Positions 1 through 11,279 of a DNA stretch of 64,000 nt are shown piece after piece; positions within the stretch are counted from its first letter, which is position 1; each line of letters opens with the position of its first letter. This DNA is from Punica granatum (lineage: Eukaryota > Streptophyta > Magnoliopsida > Myrtales > Lythraceae): contig NC_045127.1 of NCBI RefSeq assembly GCF_007655135.1, forward strand, positions 9,123,001 through 9,187,000. The letters are read 5' to 3'. The notes beneath the pieces are model-generated. The model was not told where the DNA came from, searched no databases, and saw only the letters and a list, made by a program, of their open reading frames with translations. Position numbers and translations under genes: made by a program.

Positions 1-167
1 CTAGGACCAGAAACTTTTAGATATTGGCTTAATGCCATGTCAATAGAGCTCACAGAGCCCCAAATAATGTATATGATACCACGTGAGTAAAATCAGGGTT
101 ACAGAAACCCGATCGTTGGAGATGGATAAATAAATAAAAGATAGTTTTGGAGAAGAGTCCTTAGAAC

Positions 168-3100
168 CTGGTTCCGATACACGAGAAATGCGAGGAAGAA
201 GTAGACCAGCAGGCAGGGCAGGATTAAGGGTGCGAGGACGGAAAAAGTGAAGCCAAGAAATCCAAAGAGCAGCACTCTCGGGACTTCGGTGTGGTATGGA
301 AAAGAAAAAGCAGTCAAGTCATCCTTCCGTCTCAGAATGGCCCTTTTGAACCAGTTGCATATCAGCATCATTGGCTGCATCAGCTCAGATGATAGACTCG
401 CCCAACCTGATGTTAAAACATATGTCATGAAAAAGGTCGCCTGCAAATAGTTTAACACACTATTAATTTTTGGAGAAAAGCAATGTTCTTAGACTTTACT
501 TCCAAAAATAAATATAGTAAAGCATAAATGGTATTATGCATTGAATGCTATAATATAAATGATATATAGATAAATTTTTCTGTGAGAAAAGTAATCGATT
601 TTAGATCAAACTTTTTATGAAAATGGTTTATACAACAAATCCTAAATCTTTTCTACCATGATCAAGGCAAGTCTTAATAATACAGGTCCATAGTCTAAAT
701 TATTTTTACACAAGAATATATACATGTAATAAAAGATCTAAGATCTTTTCATATGAAGCATTTTCCTAAAAAGTTAAAACTAAAATTGAATTACATGTTG
801 TAAAGAATGTAATTAAGTGAATAGTGGAAGCAATTTGAGTAAATAATTGTAGTAATTTAAGTGAATGTTAATGTTAGGTCATTGTAAGTTGATCAAAATT
901 TTCTTTTATAGTTCATACTATAATAAACTAAATTACATATTTAAACTAAAAATCACATATCAAAAGTTAGTTGTGTATTGGATATATATAATTTTCATCA
1001 TAACATGTATCAGATATCTATATAATCTCTTGAGATTACATACTTACAATTATTACAATAGAAATATCAATCGAATCTCATTCCAAAAGAGTTTTAATCG
1101 TATATATTTTATCTATTTAATCAAAATTTTCTCACTAGACACTGACCCGCACTATGCATGACACATCAAATCATATGATTTACTAACAAAATGAACCAAA
1201 AATAGAAGACTATTTCATTTTCATTGTCTACATTTGAGTGTGGTTTTTCAACAGCATCAATCATAAAAAAGCACATTCAATTATAATGTGAAGTTAAAAG
1301 CACATATTTAGAAGGAGAGATGGGAATGGTGGGAGGTTTTGACATATGGGAGAGGGGAAGTAGCGCGTAGTTATCTCTGTGCATTTTATTAATGTAACCT
1401 TATTTTAATGGCTTAAATGAATCAAAGTATATCAACTAAGGGCAATTCTGGAATATAGAAGTTACACCAAAGGTTCTTCTGCCTCTATTACAGTATAGAA
1501 TAGATATAGATAATAGCATATTAACTGTGTTTCATTCGTTAATTATAAAATATTGAACTATGATAAATAGCATTTAACTTTATCTCTTTATCAAATTTAC
1601 TCAAAGTTGAAGGTACCAAAAAAGAAAACACTTCAATCATAATTTAGACATTTAAAATATCTCAAATACAAAATTAAAGAAAGAAAATGTGAAGACATGA
1701 AAGCCTATACATTGCATGGGCAAAAAGCTAGTAATATGAGAGACGAGGCGAAATAATCAAAAAATGGTTCAATAAACATGCAGCAAATGCAAACTTCTTT
1801 CCAGTAGCACTACCCCCGAAAAGCAGGGGAAAAAAAAAACACCCATGACCAGTTGAAGATGATGTAACTGAATAAGTGGGAGAAGACTCACCTGAGCTGG
1901 TACTGTTTGTGCAAGTTCATTAGGCACATCTTTGGCTTTTTTAGCCAGGGTATTTTCTATATATTTAATGACATTATTCGCGACAATGTTGAGAAAGAAC
2001 ACATTCCATATCATGAAATAGAGAACTTTGTGGCATGCGCTCTTTTTCCTTCCACTACGAGATATAGACCCTTCAATCCTTGCAAGCAGCATCATTGTGG
2101 GAGGGACAGTATAGAGGAACAGTATCAAGATCACACTTGGGAGGTAACCCGTAAAAATCTGTTTCATATGATTCCTACAGCAAAAAGTTTATGCCAAATG
2201 TCACGAACAATGCCTAAAAATTATATATATGCAGATGTAGATTGTGTAAATATATTTCCAGGTCGTGCGAACATTCTCCATTCATTCTTCATCAATGTTA
2301 GTCAATAGAATCAGGCCAAAACATCTTATAATCAGTTATGACTAACAAGTCCAATGATCATTGCAAAGAGAAGACTAAACTGCTTTTGGTGATAAGGTCA
2401 AGCACCACTGAATGCTAGGTAGCACCATTAATCAATAGAAGCATCATGAAACCTATACTGGACAAAACCAAGAACCCAAAGAAGAGAGAGCATCCTTCCT
2501 TTTTTTTTTTTTTTTTTTTTGGCTGTAAGAAAAAGAAAAGAAGATTATGAAGAGAATGCAACTTTAATTGCAGGTAAAGTAAATATTAAGCGAAATATCT
2601 TCACTTCAGGCACCAATAGACATTTCAGGCCCCAATCTTCACAAAGATGAACCATTATTCAAGAACAACTGGTTAATCTCAGTTAAAGATCAAAACTTGC
2701 ATGATGGCATTCCATGTCTTGACTCATTAAGAAATCTTCCAGGCATATCACACCACAGATGAAATGAGCACTTCCCCATGTAAATTTTGCATGCTTTTTA
2801 TTCGAGGATGCTCAGAGTCCCATGTCAAAATATTTCTCACCCTAGGCCACCATCTACACCAAATCAGGATCCATGAAAGAAGTGTAATGTGAAAATTAAA
2901 AGGCTTACTTTTCCAAGAGTCCCCTGAGAGCGGGAAATTTGTGTTGCAAACGATTTAGTTCAGTGAGTGATTGAACAAAAGTGACAGGTGCGATAAACAC
3001 AACTGAGAAGCCAATGGCAGTGAGCAGAATAGCTATCTTTCGAAGCCAGAGTTGTGCAAATGGAATAGAGAGGTTTTTCCAATACACATCGTGTGGCTCT

Positions 3101-6100
3101 GGAGCATAGTTAGTCACCCACGACATGGGATTAGTTGATAGAAGAACCTCTGCAGCAACATCAGCAGCATAGCGAGTCTTGAAAAAGACAAATGCAGCTG
3201 GAACTTCCTGTTTGAAGATCCAAAATGAACGTGAGATGGATCTTCGTAATAATAATCGATGAACAATGGATAGGCAGTTGAGGAGAATAGCATGAAATGA
3301 AAATCCTTGATCAGTCATATCTAAGTAAAAGAGAAACAAGAAATCTAAAACGTCAAATAATCTCATAAGAAAATTATATAGCTGCTCTTGAAAACCATGG
3401 TTTTAGTAAAGATTAACCCCACAAAGTTTAATTTTTGACGAATCCCCTAACTATTGAGCAAATACCAATATCATTCTCTGTCCAATTTTACATGTTGAAA
3501 CAACAATGTGCAATCTACTGCAGATAATTATAGTTATAGAAGAAAACAGAGGATCCATGCACTTCTGTCGAAGAGAAATTCATCCCAAGATAATCTTTCA
3601 CTATTCCTGCTTAATAACATTACGAGTCGTGCTGCAAGTGAACCGATTTCATCTCAAGTTTGCGAGTACAATCAAAATGGCTATGTTAAGATCAAAGAAT
3701 TAATCAAAATGAATTTAAGTTTATGTGCTTAATAGTTTAAACTGGAGAACAGCCCAAAGGAAATTACTAATTTAACAGAAGATGCAGAGAGTACAAATCT
3801 TTAATACGATACTAACCAAGCAAAAGCTAGAAACCAGCCTTCCCACAATTTACTTTCTTAAGGTTTACTTGCTTAAGCAACCAGAATGTTAAATATGCGT
3901 CATGAAGACCACTTTGACACAAAAAAAAAATCAACAAATCTAAAAAAGTGTTTATGCATTTGATCAAAGTAGTTATATTGTCATAGATAACACAAATGCA
4001 ATTTACATATCTCGAGCAGAATTTTATCCGATTGTTCCAGGAGAAATTATTTTTATTACCTTTGCATTTGAAGCAATTGCTGGATCACTAAATGGAGGCT
4101 TTCCATGGATGCTCTCTGGTTCTTTAGAAAGAATCCTAAAAGCACTGGATGAAGATGGGCCAGTGCATAAAGCGGATCGTAATATACTTGGTGTTCGAGC
4201 AAAGTCATCAGATATTAATACTTTGCACATCTTCTCTGTGTCAGCCTGTATGGCATGAAAAAATAAACATCACTAACTAATTGATTAGCATGAAAACCAC
4301 TAGAAAATTTCGAAAATAATGAGAATATTTGCAAATCCACTAAAATGCATAGCCAATATACCCTTAAGATTGGGGAAATTGCCACTTAATAATAAATAAA
4401 AGAACAAGAAAGAGAATATAGGTGAAATACAGTCGAGGACTTTGAGTTGTAATTCAAATGATGGGATACTCCTCATTGCACAGGTTGTTATGACAGTAGG
4501 ATAATCATACAACATTGATGACAGCAAGCAATTTCATTAAAATGTCCAATTACCCCACAGGGAGGATGGCAAGGGACTTTCAGTAAGGTAGCCCCTTTAA
4601 TTGATAAGGTGGTGATTTCTCAAATGTCAACACCCATCAGAAGCGACACCACTAAAATAATGCTCAATCTTAGATCATGCCAACATTTCTCCAGCTCGAT
4701 GGATCTAAACCAAAAGTTGTTCATAACCACGATAAAGCATGGCAAAAACAACCATTTCATGAAATCAAGTTGTTCAACTGTAACAGATGTTCCAGAGATC
4801 AACACAGGCTTTATTGAAGTCAGTCTACCAAGAATAAGCAAGCACTAGGGTAAGTCAAGGCCTGAACATGTTTCAAACGGTGATCCTCCAGAGCACAAAG
4901 ATGATCCTTCACAACACTCACAGAATTAAAAAATAATTCGCACAAATCAGAAAGAGCCTAAATGAATTAGATAGAGCAATTGGAGTCCCTTATTGATAAA
5001 TATTATGAAGCAAGTTCCATACCATCAACTTTTGAACTGTACCACGCCCATATACCATTTGATGTCCCAAATAGCTTGCACCATGATACTTTGTGAAAAA
5101 TTTCTTCACTTTATCACTGTATGACTCATCCGGGGACCAAGGAATACCACGGACAAGCACGGCAAAATGTCTTGGGTTTGGAGGGGATGTTCTTATATGT
5201 GCGAGCCTCATTTTAGCTATGCTCTTGTACTCCTGGTTAAATGGAAATAAAGGCATCAGAATTTCATAGGATATGCTAACCAAAAAAAAAAAAGGTAGAA
5301 TATTGGAGATCACTTACAAAGTAAAGAAGCAGGCAAGCTGTGAATGATATGATGTACAATGCCAGACAATGAGTCCAAAGCCTGAAATGCATTTGAATGA
5401 GGAAAACAACGAGTAATTTTGACACTCAGAAACTACATCTACAATCAATCACTGCCCCTTTTCCGAACTTTCAAGTTAAGCATCTGGCTACTGGCTTAAG
5501 AAAGAAGTAATAAGAAGCAGCAGAGGACAAACTTATGCTTCAATAAGGTTGTTTTCTTTACCACTTTGATCCTTGTTTGACATTTGCGATGGTAAAGACC
5601 TCCAGAGATTCACTATGGATCTGCTTGTGGCGCATCGCTTGCCCATAATAATTCACCGGAAGAACTAAAACAACACCGACAAAAGCAGCAACTGCAAAGA
5701 TTCGGAGACTGCACAGAAAGTCAACATATATCTATATAAATACGCAAGCACTCAATCATCCAATCAAATAAAAAATGATAAAAGAAAGCTAAAAACTGTA
5801 AACCTGGATAAAATGGAAAAGAATCTGACGCCATTCTTAGGAGACCAATGGAAAAAGGTGGAAGTGTTCGTGAGTAGTTGCAAGGGAGATAATTCACAGA
5901 GCATGAAATACTCTTATCGCTCTTATCAATTCTAAATCCGAAAACTGTTGGAAAGTAACTTCATAAAGCTAAAAGAGTTCAGGTGCACCACTTTTTCTTG
6001 GAAATTAGAGAGAGAAGATAGAAACCCAGACAAGACATATGATAAGTGCTCGGAAAGCAGCGGAAAAAAAAAAGGCCAGATTTATCTCTTGAGTCTATAA

Positions 6101-7037
6101 ATGCTATTCGGCATGTGTTGTTGGGCAGTCATAAAAGGGTCATGGGGTTCTATAAATAAAAGAGACTCCCTAATTTAAGATGTGGCAATATATGAAGCTG
6201 CACTGTGAAGAAGCTTCATTTTGCCTAATTTACGACTGATGCTAAAAGAACTGTAAATCCCGACAATTACAATAGAATCACCATAGTCAGCCCCCACACT
6301 TTCTCCACTTCATATGATAATTCAGTAATCACTCATGTGCCATTCACCGAAGATCAACATCCGCAGCTGCTCTTATGCTCATGAATGTAACCCCAACCCC
6401 ACCCTACCACACTAATCACTGATAAAAAGTAAACAAAATAAATGGGAAAACGAAATCCTAACATGCCATTTTCAAAAAAAAAGGGCACTCGATCTTAAGG
6501 TGCAACCACTAACTCGTAAAAGTAGTGTCGCAATTCCCTCTAAATAATTGATATTGCCAAGAATCATGTCAGATCATTAGGAAAGCAGTGAGAATAACTA
6601 GAATACAGATTGAATAGTTCCAATGTTAAGAAGGATTATTGATCAAACACAAACCACATTACCGTGAAGTACTGACAAAATTGCCTGCAACACTTAAGAT
6701 ACAATCTTAATCTTTGAACACACGAATAAGCTGCTGAAGAATGTTTAAATCACCTGAAGACAATTAGCCTGAGGAAAACTACAGCATCAACACCGGCGCC
6801 AGCTAATATTTCAGCTTCCGGCGTCCCCCATGCCTTCACAATCCAACTGGGGGAAGGGACAAATCTCTGGAAGCAGATATGCTGATTGGGCCTTGTTGGA
6901 TATACATGGGTAAGCCTCCGTCCAAAGTACACACTCAAGTTGCCCGGCTGTTTTCTCAATACGGAATAAAGTGACGAGAGCACCACACACACAGCAACAT
7001 TAATCCCAGCAGATGTTAAGAGAGCAGAAAGTTCCAT
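168..7037 (-). CDS. CSC1/OSCA-family channel, RXW8/HYP1-like (partial, C-terminus beyond left edge)
   Basis: Eight coding exons on the minus strand join in frame to 582 codons: 7037-6754, 5708-5562, 5381-5318, 5232-5023, 4245-4060, 3207-2909, 2174-1892 and 440-168, all with GT-AG introns. Family members are about 750 residues, so the last part of the membrane domain and the tail lie left of the window. The N-terminus (MELSALLTSAGINVAV, then YFGRRL) and the cytosolic block (HFAVLVRGIPWSPDESY, KFFTKYHGASYLGHQMVY) are typical of plant CSC1-like/RXW8 proteins. Later hallmarks are APEPHDVYWKNLSIPF, GYLPSVILILFLYTVPP and SGRKKSACHKVLYF. The family forms osmotically or mechanically gated cation/calcium channels with about eleven membrane helices. 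The start at 7037 (MELS) fits the family better than the in-frame ATG three codons upstream. Exon 7 begins at 2174, because only this acceptor restores the phase left by exon 6. The 1.45-kb intron before exon 8 carries a Helitron. Confidence 0.9.
1135..1499 (-). mobile_element. Short non-autonomous Helitron inside a CSC1-like intron
   Basis: On the minus strand the unit begins TCTATACTGTAATAG (1499 downward), the usual TC start of a plant Helitron. It ends with a GC-rich stem remnant (TGCATAGTGCGGG), a short spacer GTCAGTGT, then CTAG at 1138-1135, followed by T. The 3' stem is partly decayed: one arm no longer pairs. The unit is about 365 bp, AT-rich and has no coding capacity. It lies wholly within the intron 441-1891. 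Confidence 0.65.
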
Positions 7038-8000
7038 CTCCTTCAACTTCTAGCAGGAGCGGCTAACTACTATCCAAGTATCAAGACCCGACTGGAGCCA
7101 GAGGACAGAATAAACTCCATTTTCGGATAATTCCGGGGACCTTTGGATAACCTTTATGGCTTGAGCATAGAAATTGTCCCCACGCAAATCTGCACTATCA
7201 GGAACTAATTCTAATTACATCAACTGCAAAATAAAAAGAAAAAAAACCAAAAACAAGTTATGACTGACATCAACGGGAAACTGATGCAAGTCAAAAGGCC
7301 TTATCAGACAGCTTGTACTTATATTACACCCAGCAATTCATAAAAGTACTCAAATCAAAGCTTTGGAAAGCACGATCATATATTCGGTAGCAGTTCAACC
7401 AAGAGCAGTGCCAATGTGAAGAAATAAATCATCAGATTTTCAATCATTTGAACTCAACCCGTCCCGATGACAACATCGGTCTTTTCTTCCGCAACTCTGT
7501 ACCCCACACTGGAAACTCACATCACATCCTTTCCATTCCATTCCACCATTCCTGCCTTCCCCTCTCACCCGAACAAAAACACAAAACACATTTGAGAAAC
7601 TTTACCGACTTTCTGCACTGAAAAAATCACGCAACCGAACCGGAAGCCCGAGCAAAGAACAGGAGATAAACACGACAAACCAATGTAAAAGCAGGACTCA
7701 CCTGGGCAATCTGACCACCGAACCGCGCAGGAGAGGACGGAAAGCAGAGAACGGCGAAACTCAGGCGAGAGATAATTAATGATCGTATTTATACTTAAGT
7801 AAGCAACCCACCAATGGCTGGCTTCCCTGACTCTAGAGTGAAATCGAAGCCACTTATCCTGCGAAGCGACGGATTGGAGCCAGAAACTTGCACGGCATTG
7901 CCAAAAAACCTCCTCCTTCAGCTTCACAGAAGCAGGGGAGACGGAGGAACGAACAGCGAAGCGAGGAGATTGATCTGAACAGAGAGAGTAAACCCAATGA
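7038..8000 (-). other. Probable 5' UTR with one leader intron of the CSC1-like gene
   Basis: Upstream of the CSC1 start the minus strand has a good acceptor (TTTGCAG, next base 7223). A good donor with consensus GTGAGT follows base 7702. This suggests a leader intron of about 480 bases (7224-7701) and a first untranslated exon running right from 7702. The ORFs at 7565-8105 match no family I know and are probably chance readings of the leader and promoter. The transcription start is not determined. Confidence 0.45.
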
Positions 8001-8730
8001 ATCGTCGCCGGAATCAAACTCGCCGGAATTTGGAGATCGCGGGAATCGAAATCGACGGGGAGTGAGTGAGCGATTTGGGTTGCAGAGATTTATTTTTCTT
8101 TTCAATTAAAATTCAAATTTTAACGAAATTCGGTTCCGCATGCCACGTTGTATTCCTTGATCTCGTGGAGAATATATTTTTTTAATAATTGATTCATTTA
8201 ATTAATTATATATTTTTCTTTTCGTGGAGCAGAAAAACGGGAATAATCGGGAAGAGAGCGACGGATGCGCCACGTGGACGAGAACGGAATGAAACGGACA
8301 GACACGCGGGACGGTTGGGTAGGCGGCGAGGCAACCGCCATACCACTGCGCTCAACTGTCGCTATACGAACCGTCTAACTTCCCGCTTAGCCTGCCTCGT
8401 ATTTTTTTTTCCCTATGCACCTGCCCCGTATCCACAGATCCAATGAATCCCGACTAATTGAGTTCGAGTACGACCAATTCATTAAAAGTTTTCCTCATAT
8501 TTTTCTTTGTTTTTCTCTGTCTTTTTCCATTTATTAGTAGAAGATAAATTCATATCTATGCACAATAATAAAATTGGGACAACACGCCGGGAAGAGCTAG
8601 TAGAATGGAGGGGGGCCTTCGTTGCCCGGCCTTCTATGTCACTGACAACATGAACAACACAAAGGATGTAAAGTCATAAGTCACGTATTTATATATTACA
8701 TTCATAACATATTTATATTTAAGCTATTTT
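8001..8730. other. Intergenic region; no gene seen
   Basis: This AT-rich to mixed sequence lies upstream of the CSC1-like gene and probably includes its promoter. A patch at 8250-8400 is rich in CG dinucleotides and contains CCACGTGGA, a G-box-like palindrome. The 85-codon ORF there matches nothing I recognise. Confidence 0.4.
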
Positions 8731-8785
8731 AAAGGGGAAGGAAAGTAGTTGTTGTGACTTTCCTTCTTCAAAAAATACCCATAGC
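8731..8785. repeat. 55-bp hairpin repeat, copy 1
   Basis: This unit contains an inverted pair, GAAGGAAAGT and ACTTTCCTTC, around a short loop, followed by AAAAAATACCCATAGC. A near copy in the same orientation lies at 9443-9498. It probably belongs to a small transposon that I cannot classify. Confidence 0.55.
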
Positions 8786-8836
8786 AAGATTTCCCGTGCA
8801 TGCACGGACCAAATGGTGCTGTTAACATGGATAATG

Positions 8837-9236
8837 CTAGAGTAAGACGTGTGCTACGCACGGAAATGACATAAAACATGTAATGAAAAAAAAAATACTT
8901 CTAACTAAATGTTCGAATTCTGGCTTAGCAAATACGGCAGACTCTCGGACCGTATTAATTTTTTCAAAGATTATTACACAAAATAATTAAAAAAAAAAAA
9001 GAAAAAAGCAAAACAATTGGAAAGCACGGATAGGGAGGAGAGGGGGAGTTAGGAGAGAAGAGAGGGAGAGGAAGTGAGAGAGTAAATATCGGAGAATGTG
9101 TAATTACTTAGATAAAATTAGGAATATATCCTAAACCATGTTGGTCACTATTAATTGTTTTTATTTTTCTGGGGGCTTTTTTTAGACAAGTAAAAGTTAG
9201 GCCAAAGTCTCCCTTCTAACGTTATAATAGTATAGA
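8837..9236 (-). mobile_element. Non-autonomous Helitron, about 400 bp
   Basis: Read on the minus strand it starts TCTATACTATTATAAC (9236 downward), a classical Helitron 5' end. It ends with an imperfect hairpin (CGTGCG, loop TAG, CACACG at about 8863-8848), the spacer TCTTACT and CTAG at 8840-8837. The base after CTAG is C rather than the usual T, so the target A/T signature is not perfect. There is no coding capacity. The interior includes A-rich tracts and a purine-rich stretch at 9021-9080. Confidence 0.65.
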
Positions 9237-9442
9237 TAGATATAGATATAGATATAAATATTATCGATCATTACTACGTATAAAACTTTACCGCTAAGGT
9301 AGTACAAATATACAATCTTAGCCTAGTATAATATGTCCACCTATTTGTTTTTGCCTTACTATGTGTTGTATTAATTGGGCTTATCAATCAGAATTTTCGG
9401 AAGGATATACATGTAGAAGGATATGAAACAATAGTTGTGTAT

Positions 9443-9498
9443 AAAGGGAGAAGGAAAGTAGTTGGTATAACTTTCCTTCTCCTAAAAATACACATAGC
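9443..9498. repeat. 55-bp hairpin repeat, copy 2
   Basis: This is a direct copy of the unit at 8731-8785, with the same paired arms GAAGGAAAGT and ACTTTCCTTC and the same ending ATAGC. The two copies flank the 400-bp Helitron. Confidence 0.55.
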
Positions 9499-9858
9499 TA
9501 AATAATATAACTGAATAAGAATCACTAATAAGTAATTGAAAGTCAAAGGTATTCGGAAATTAACGGGTCCAAACTAATTCAATTCGAGCTCAATCGGCCT
9601 ATTAAGAGAGAAAAACTCTCCTCGAATGAATTTTCTCAATTCATAATATTCGAATTCAAAATCTTGTTTAAGAAACAAGCGTCAAAAGACAACCCATATT
9701 GGTAATTAAAGAATGATTTAATCAATTTAATTATAATATATAAAAGCTGAGCAACGCTTATGAGACGTCTTTTTTTTTTTTAAATCCTCAACTTGTGGTT
9801 ATTCGTCTTTTGAATTACTCGAATAATTTAATTCTTAACTAGAAGCTTCGTATATATC

Positions 9859-10765
9859 ACTACAAGAAAAAAGTTCTAGAGCAATGTTTGCAGGAACCTA
9901 GGGTGACCCACACAAGCGTCGTAATAGGTTTCGCAATGTTTGTGCCGACCCATACCTATGGGTCGCCTTAGGTCCAGTCAAGATAGGGGCATCGCGACGT
10001 TTATGACAGGCGTCACCATAGGCTAATCTATGCCTACTCATAACAGTAGTTGTCGCAACCCCTAGTCGGCGGAGGACCACCTAGGGCAATGTTTGTATGG
10101 GTAGCCCTAAACCTGACTATGGCGACATTTGGTAAACGTCAGGCATGATCACTCTTTGACTACCCATGCTAACGTCGGCCTCAAATAACCTACACCGACG
10201 TTTAGCAGATGTCGCCTAACATTAACATGGGACGACCCATGTTTGTGTCGGCTTAGAATCACCATGATGGAGCATCCCATTGCTTAGATGAAAGGCTTTC
10301 TGTCATCAAGTGTCAGCTTGGTGGGAATTTTTTTTTAATCTGTCAACAAGTTGTGAGTTTGTTATCTAGATATTGTCGTGAAATTTATTTTAATCAAACA
10401 CAAATAATTACTACATATATGTAGTTAAATTCAACAATTACATCACAGAATTATGCCGAATATTATTATTGCACCATAATTATCAAACCTAATGTTACAA
10501 TTCCCAACCAAATTAGGCCAACATCACAAGTTCAACAACAATAGAATATTACCAATAACATCCCAACAACTTAAAAATATGTCAACACCCATACAACACG
10601 AACCTGTTACTTAGTTGATAAGCTAGAGCAATATCGCATCTAGAGCTTTCTCTCGAGCCGTAGCCTCCTTTTGCATTTGTCTTTGTTGAGCTCATTATTC
10701 TTCTCTAAATTGTTCTTCCCGATATGCTAGAGCCTCCTCCTCCTTCGGAGTTTTTCTTGTAGAGC
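9859..10765 (-). mobile_element. CACTA (En/Spm) transposon remnant, 3' end
   Basis: CACTACAAGAAAA at 9859-9871 is the standard terminal sequence of plant CACTA elements. The next 400 bp hold many degenerate copies, in both directions, of a subterminal motif built on GCGACGTTTGTG/GCAATGTTTGTG, as expected for transposase-binding subterminal repeats. At about 10750-10636 on the minus strand the reading frame gives EEALAYREEQFREE, two stop codons, then QMQKEATAREKALDAILL and a stop. This resembles the C-terminal tail of a CACTA-encoded protein. The opposite end is missing; gypsy sequence starts at about 10799. Confidence 0.7.
10644..10750 (-). pseudogene. Decayed C-terminal coding remnant of a CACTA protein
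   Basis: One minus-strand frame reads as a charged, helical tail (REEQFREE, then RQMQKEATAREKALDAILL) and ends at a stop codon. Two adjacent stop codons (TAA TGA) interrupt it. Such Glu/Gln/Lys-rich tails are common at the C-terminus of plant En/Spm-associated proteins. It cannot be translated as it stands. Confidence 0.5.
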
Positions 10766-10798
10766 TCGTTGTTCGACTCTATATTCTTATTCCCTTTT

Positions 10799-10847
10799 GA
10801 TGTGGTAGAAGAAGCAGCAAGTCGGTAACTGGAGAAAAACAGGTTCT
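10799..10847 (+). pseudogene. Tail of gypsy pol lying upstream of the LTR
   Basis: These roughly 49 bases closely match the end of the gypsy polyprotein at 12660-12708. Both copies share the stretch encoding VEEA, then an SR/SVT-like segment, and the terminal EKNRF with its stop. Here it precedes the LTR instead of following the polyprotein. That implies that an upstream element unit was joined to this one. Confidence 0.6.
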
Positions 10848-11242
10848 GACTACTTTGTTTTATGGGAAACGGCATCCGGAGCAAAACTCACGCATTCGGC
10901 TGTGAAATTACGAGATTTATGCCGAATTTCATCGTTTAGGGACTCAAATAGGCATTTTATTGTTATTATGGTGTTTTTTGTAATTTTAGAAAAGTTTATG
11001 TTTTTCGTGCAATTTAAGCGTTTTTAAGACCTATTTAAGTTTTGTACAACCCTAAGGTTGAAGACAGTTATTTTTCGGATTATCAATAAAGTTGTGGAGC
11101 TACCGTGCTCTTTCTCCCAATCTCGAATTTGATTCGAGTTTGATGCCTATTTCCTGGTATTCGTAGAATCAACAGGTGATAGAAGGTTGTTGTCTAGTAT
11201 TCATGCGCAAATCAACAGATCGCAATTAGTTCCGCCGCGTCA
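10848..11242 (+). repeat. Ty3/gypsy LTR (single copy)
   Basis: A block of about 395 bp lies between the duplicated pol tail and a primer-binding site. It starts near a TG just after the pol stop and ends CGCGTCA. TTGGTATCAAAACC follows at 11245-11258, a variant of the initiator-methionine tRNA site TGGTATCAGAGC. The block contains AATAAAG at 11082-11088 as a possible polyadenylation signal. No second LTR of this type is visible after 12708. Confidence 0.6.
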
Positions 11243-11279
11243 GTTGGTATCAAAACCTACGGTTTGATATTGAATAATC

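Noticed and set aside
1907..2308. 133-codon plus-strand ORF
   Set aside because: It is the antisense shadow of CSC1-like exon 7.
7565..8105. 150- and 83-codon ORFs on the minus strand
   Set aside because: They overlap the likely 5' UTR and leader-intron donor of the CSC1-like gene, and show no family motif.
8786..8812. CCGTGCATGCACGG palindrome as a Helitron 3' hairpin
   Set aside because: No CTAG or CTRR follows at the proper distance on either strand, so it was not used as an element end.
10751..10762. TTTTTCTTGTAG as the opposite CACTA terminus
   Set aside because: It lacks the final TG (reads AGAG) and lies inside the decayed coding tail, so it is probably a coincidence.
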